From the NCBI GenBank assembly GCA_950097015.1, contig CATNEN010000008.1:1116001-1180000 (forward strand): a stretch of DNA of 64,000 nucleotides, read 5' to 3'. Below, piece after piece: positions 62,645 through 64,000 of this stretch. Each line of letters begins with the position of its first letter. Positions within the stretch are counted from its first letter, which is position 1. Both the position numbers and the translations under genes were made by a program. Under the pieces are notes generated by a model, which saw only the letters and a program-made list of their open reading frames with translations, was not told where the DNA came from and ran no database searches. The DNA comes from Macrostomum hystrix (taxonomy: Eukaryota > Platyhelminthes > Macrostomidae).

Positions 62645-64000
62645 TTGTACATACATAAATGGATGATAGACGTGTGAGACCATAACGATATAAAGTAACG
62701 GAATGTAGAAGTTTTGCCAAAATTTTCTCAAACCGTCAGACACGCAATGCGCACTCGTCTAGGCCACTGAATTTGATTGACATAGCAAGTCAAATAATCT
62801 GTCACAGGCAGCGTGGACCTTTGCCAAAAATGAATGAATAATGCAAACATACCGACCATGTCAGCTATGGTTGCATATGAGCAGATGAGTCCTACTCATA
62901 TTTATGGACTATGCATTTGATGCTAGACTTCTCCGATTCAATTTCGTATCAAAAAAACCAGCAAGATACGCTCGTATAGCGACAACGGCCGAGCTTTGCT
63001 TCTGGGATGTGGGACTTGGGGATTAAGCAAGACTAACTAGAGGACGGGCACAGTAAGAAGGAAAATAATTGGGGGTAGCTGGGCCAGGGGCTTTAATCAG
63101 ATTTCTGTCGGCTCTTCTGTATGACAATTGGATTTTAGAATCAGGGCTGACGATTCTTACTGCATATTCGGTAAGCAGTAAGTAATATATATGCATTCTA
63201 TCCTTATGAGACTATAAGGAATATTTTTGACTTATCTATCAAATGCTTGAGTCAATTTGAGACCAAGAAAGTTACATGATTCTCTGGATTCTTTTACTCT
63301 TAACCCTCCCCCAGTCCATGGACTGAACAGCTGTACGAAGGTCCATTCGAAAAGTCTCCGAGCAGCCGCCCCACCTCTAATTCCGTTTCCTCGCCATCTC
63401 AGCTGGTAAAAAAATTTTCTTCCCCCAACCGCTGTTGCAGCGGCCGAGTCACTCGAGACTCAAATAGTCTGTTACAAGACAGCAAGCCAGCTGGGCCAGG
63501 CCCTCTTAACGAGCAGACTGACTCGAAAAGTGGGGAAAGAATTTTTTCGCGGAGAATTTAGGGCTTAAGCGGGACAATTTCTGGAATAGACCTGACGAGG
63601 CCGAATAAGGAAACTGCCTCGAGGGAGAATGAAAATTTTTTATCACCGTTAATTTCTCTCGTATCAATCACAGCCTGGCTACCGGGCTCACAGGACGCTC
63701 TCAGACAAGATTACACTCGAGGGATTATGCTACTACTAGATTATACATGCACGAGTAGTGCTTGACAGTCTCGAATTTCGTGTCAATCTTCAATGCAGTT
63801 GCTTTGAAAAACTAGATTCCCATGTCCTTTAGACTTGTCTTCGAATCCAGTGTTGGGCGCCGACGTGGTGCAAATAAAAACCGATAGACTCTTTTCTTAA
63901 TCCCCGTACTGTTTTCCCTTTTTCTTCTTCTCGTCTTTGCTGGTCGCTCCACATTATCTATTTTTCTGACAAAGAGTATTTTAATATTCTCCCCCTCTCT
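62645..64000. other. Unique sequence at window end, no gene recognised
   Basis: Mostly AT-rich, with GC-richer parts near 63300-63600. No open frame above background and no known motif on either strand; could be intronic or upstream sequence. Confidence 0.45.

Overview
This is eukaryotic DNA, almost certainly from an invertebrate animal. Genes are split by introns, with visible acceptor and donor sites. Retroelements of the I/LINE, Ty3/Gypsy, BEL/Pao and Penelope groups are present, together with a tRNA-derived SINE, a Crypton-like recombinase and a DDE transposase. The host coding sequence that can be recognised is metabotropic glutamate receptor (mGluR)-like, which is an animal family. The species cannot be named from the sequence.

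The backbone appears to be an old tandem duplication of one locus. Copy A runs from about 4 kb to 41 kb and copy B from about 41 kb to 48 kb. Each copy has, in the same order on the plus strand: a degenerate 15-bp satellite, mGluR-like exon 1 (5413 / 42309), a small secreted-protein gene (17551 / 45418), an exon ending in an mGluR transmembrane segment and a GTGAGT donor (32033 / 47441), and a 17-bp array TTTCCAAGAAACTATGG. Other mGluR exons survive in only one copy (15278 and 15979 in A; 46920 and 47745 in B). Most carry stops or frameshifts, so the receptor is a relic. The secreted-protein genes are both open, have TATA and AATAAA signals, and have diverged strongly in the mature protein while their flanks stay nearly identical.

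Mobile elements fill the duplicated frame. Copy A holds a full-length I-like LINE (6050-12106, 12-bp target duplication, both ORFs open), a broken DDE transposase (12303-13325), a Gypsy element (26523-31604, 4-bp target duplication) with two solo LTRs at the same array site, and a BEL/Pao element (32173-39608, 5-bp target duplication). The BEL element was itself hit by a 5'-truncated Penelope-like element (36937-37809, 12-bp target duplication) that carries a GIY-YIG domain and a probable hammerhead ribozyme. Copy B holds a Crypton-like tyrosine recombinase relic and a SINE with a perfect 14-bp target duplication. At 51734-54929 there is a non-autonomous LTR element in the form LTR-internal-LTR-internal-LTR.

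The rest is dominated by tandem arrays with periods of 4, 6, 13, 15, 16, 17, 20, 21, 28, 30, 33 and 44 bp, several with higher-order structure. The very long open frames over these arrays are products of the repeat and are not genes. The last 14 kb is mainly simple arrays separated by AT-rich unique sequence, with one possible first coding exon at 60668-60745.
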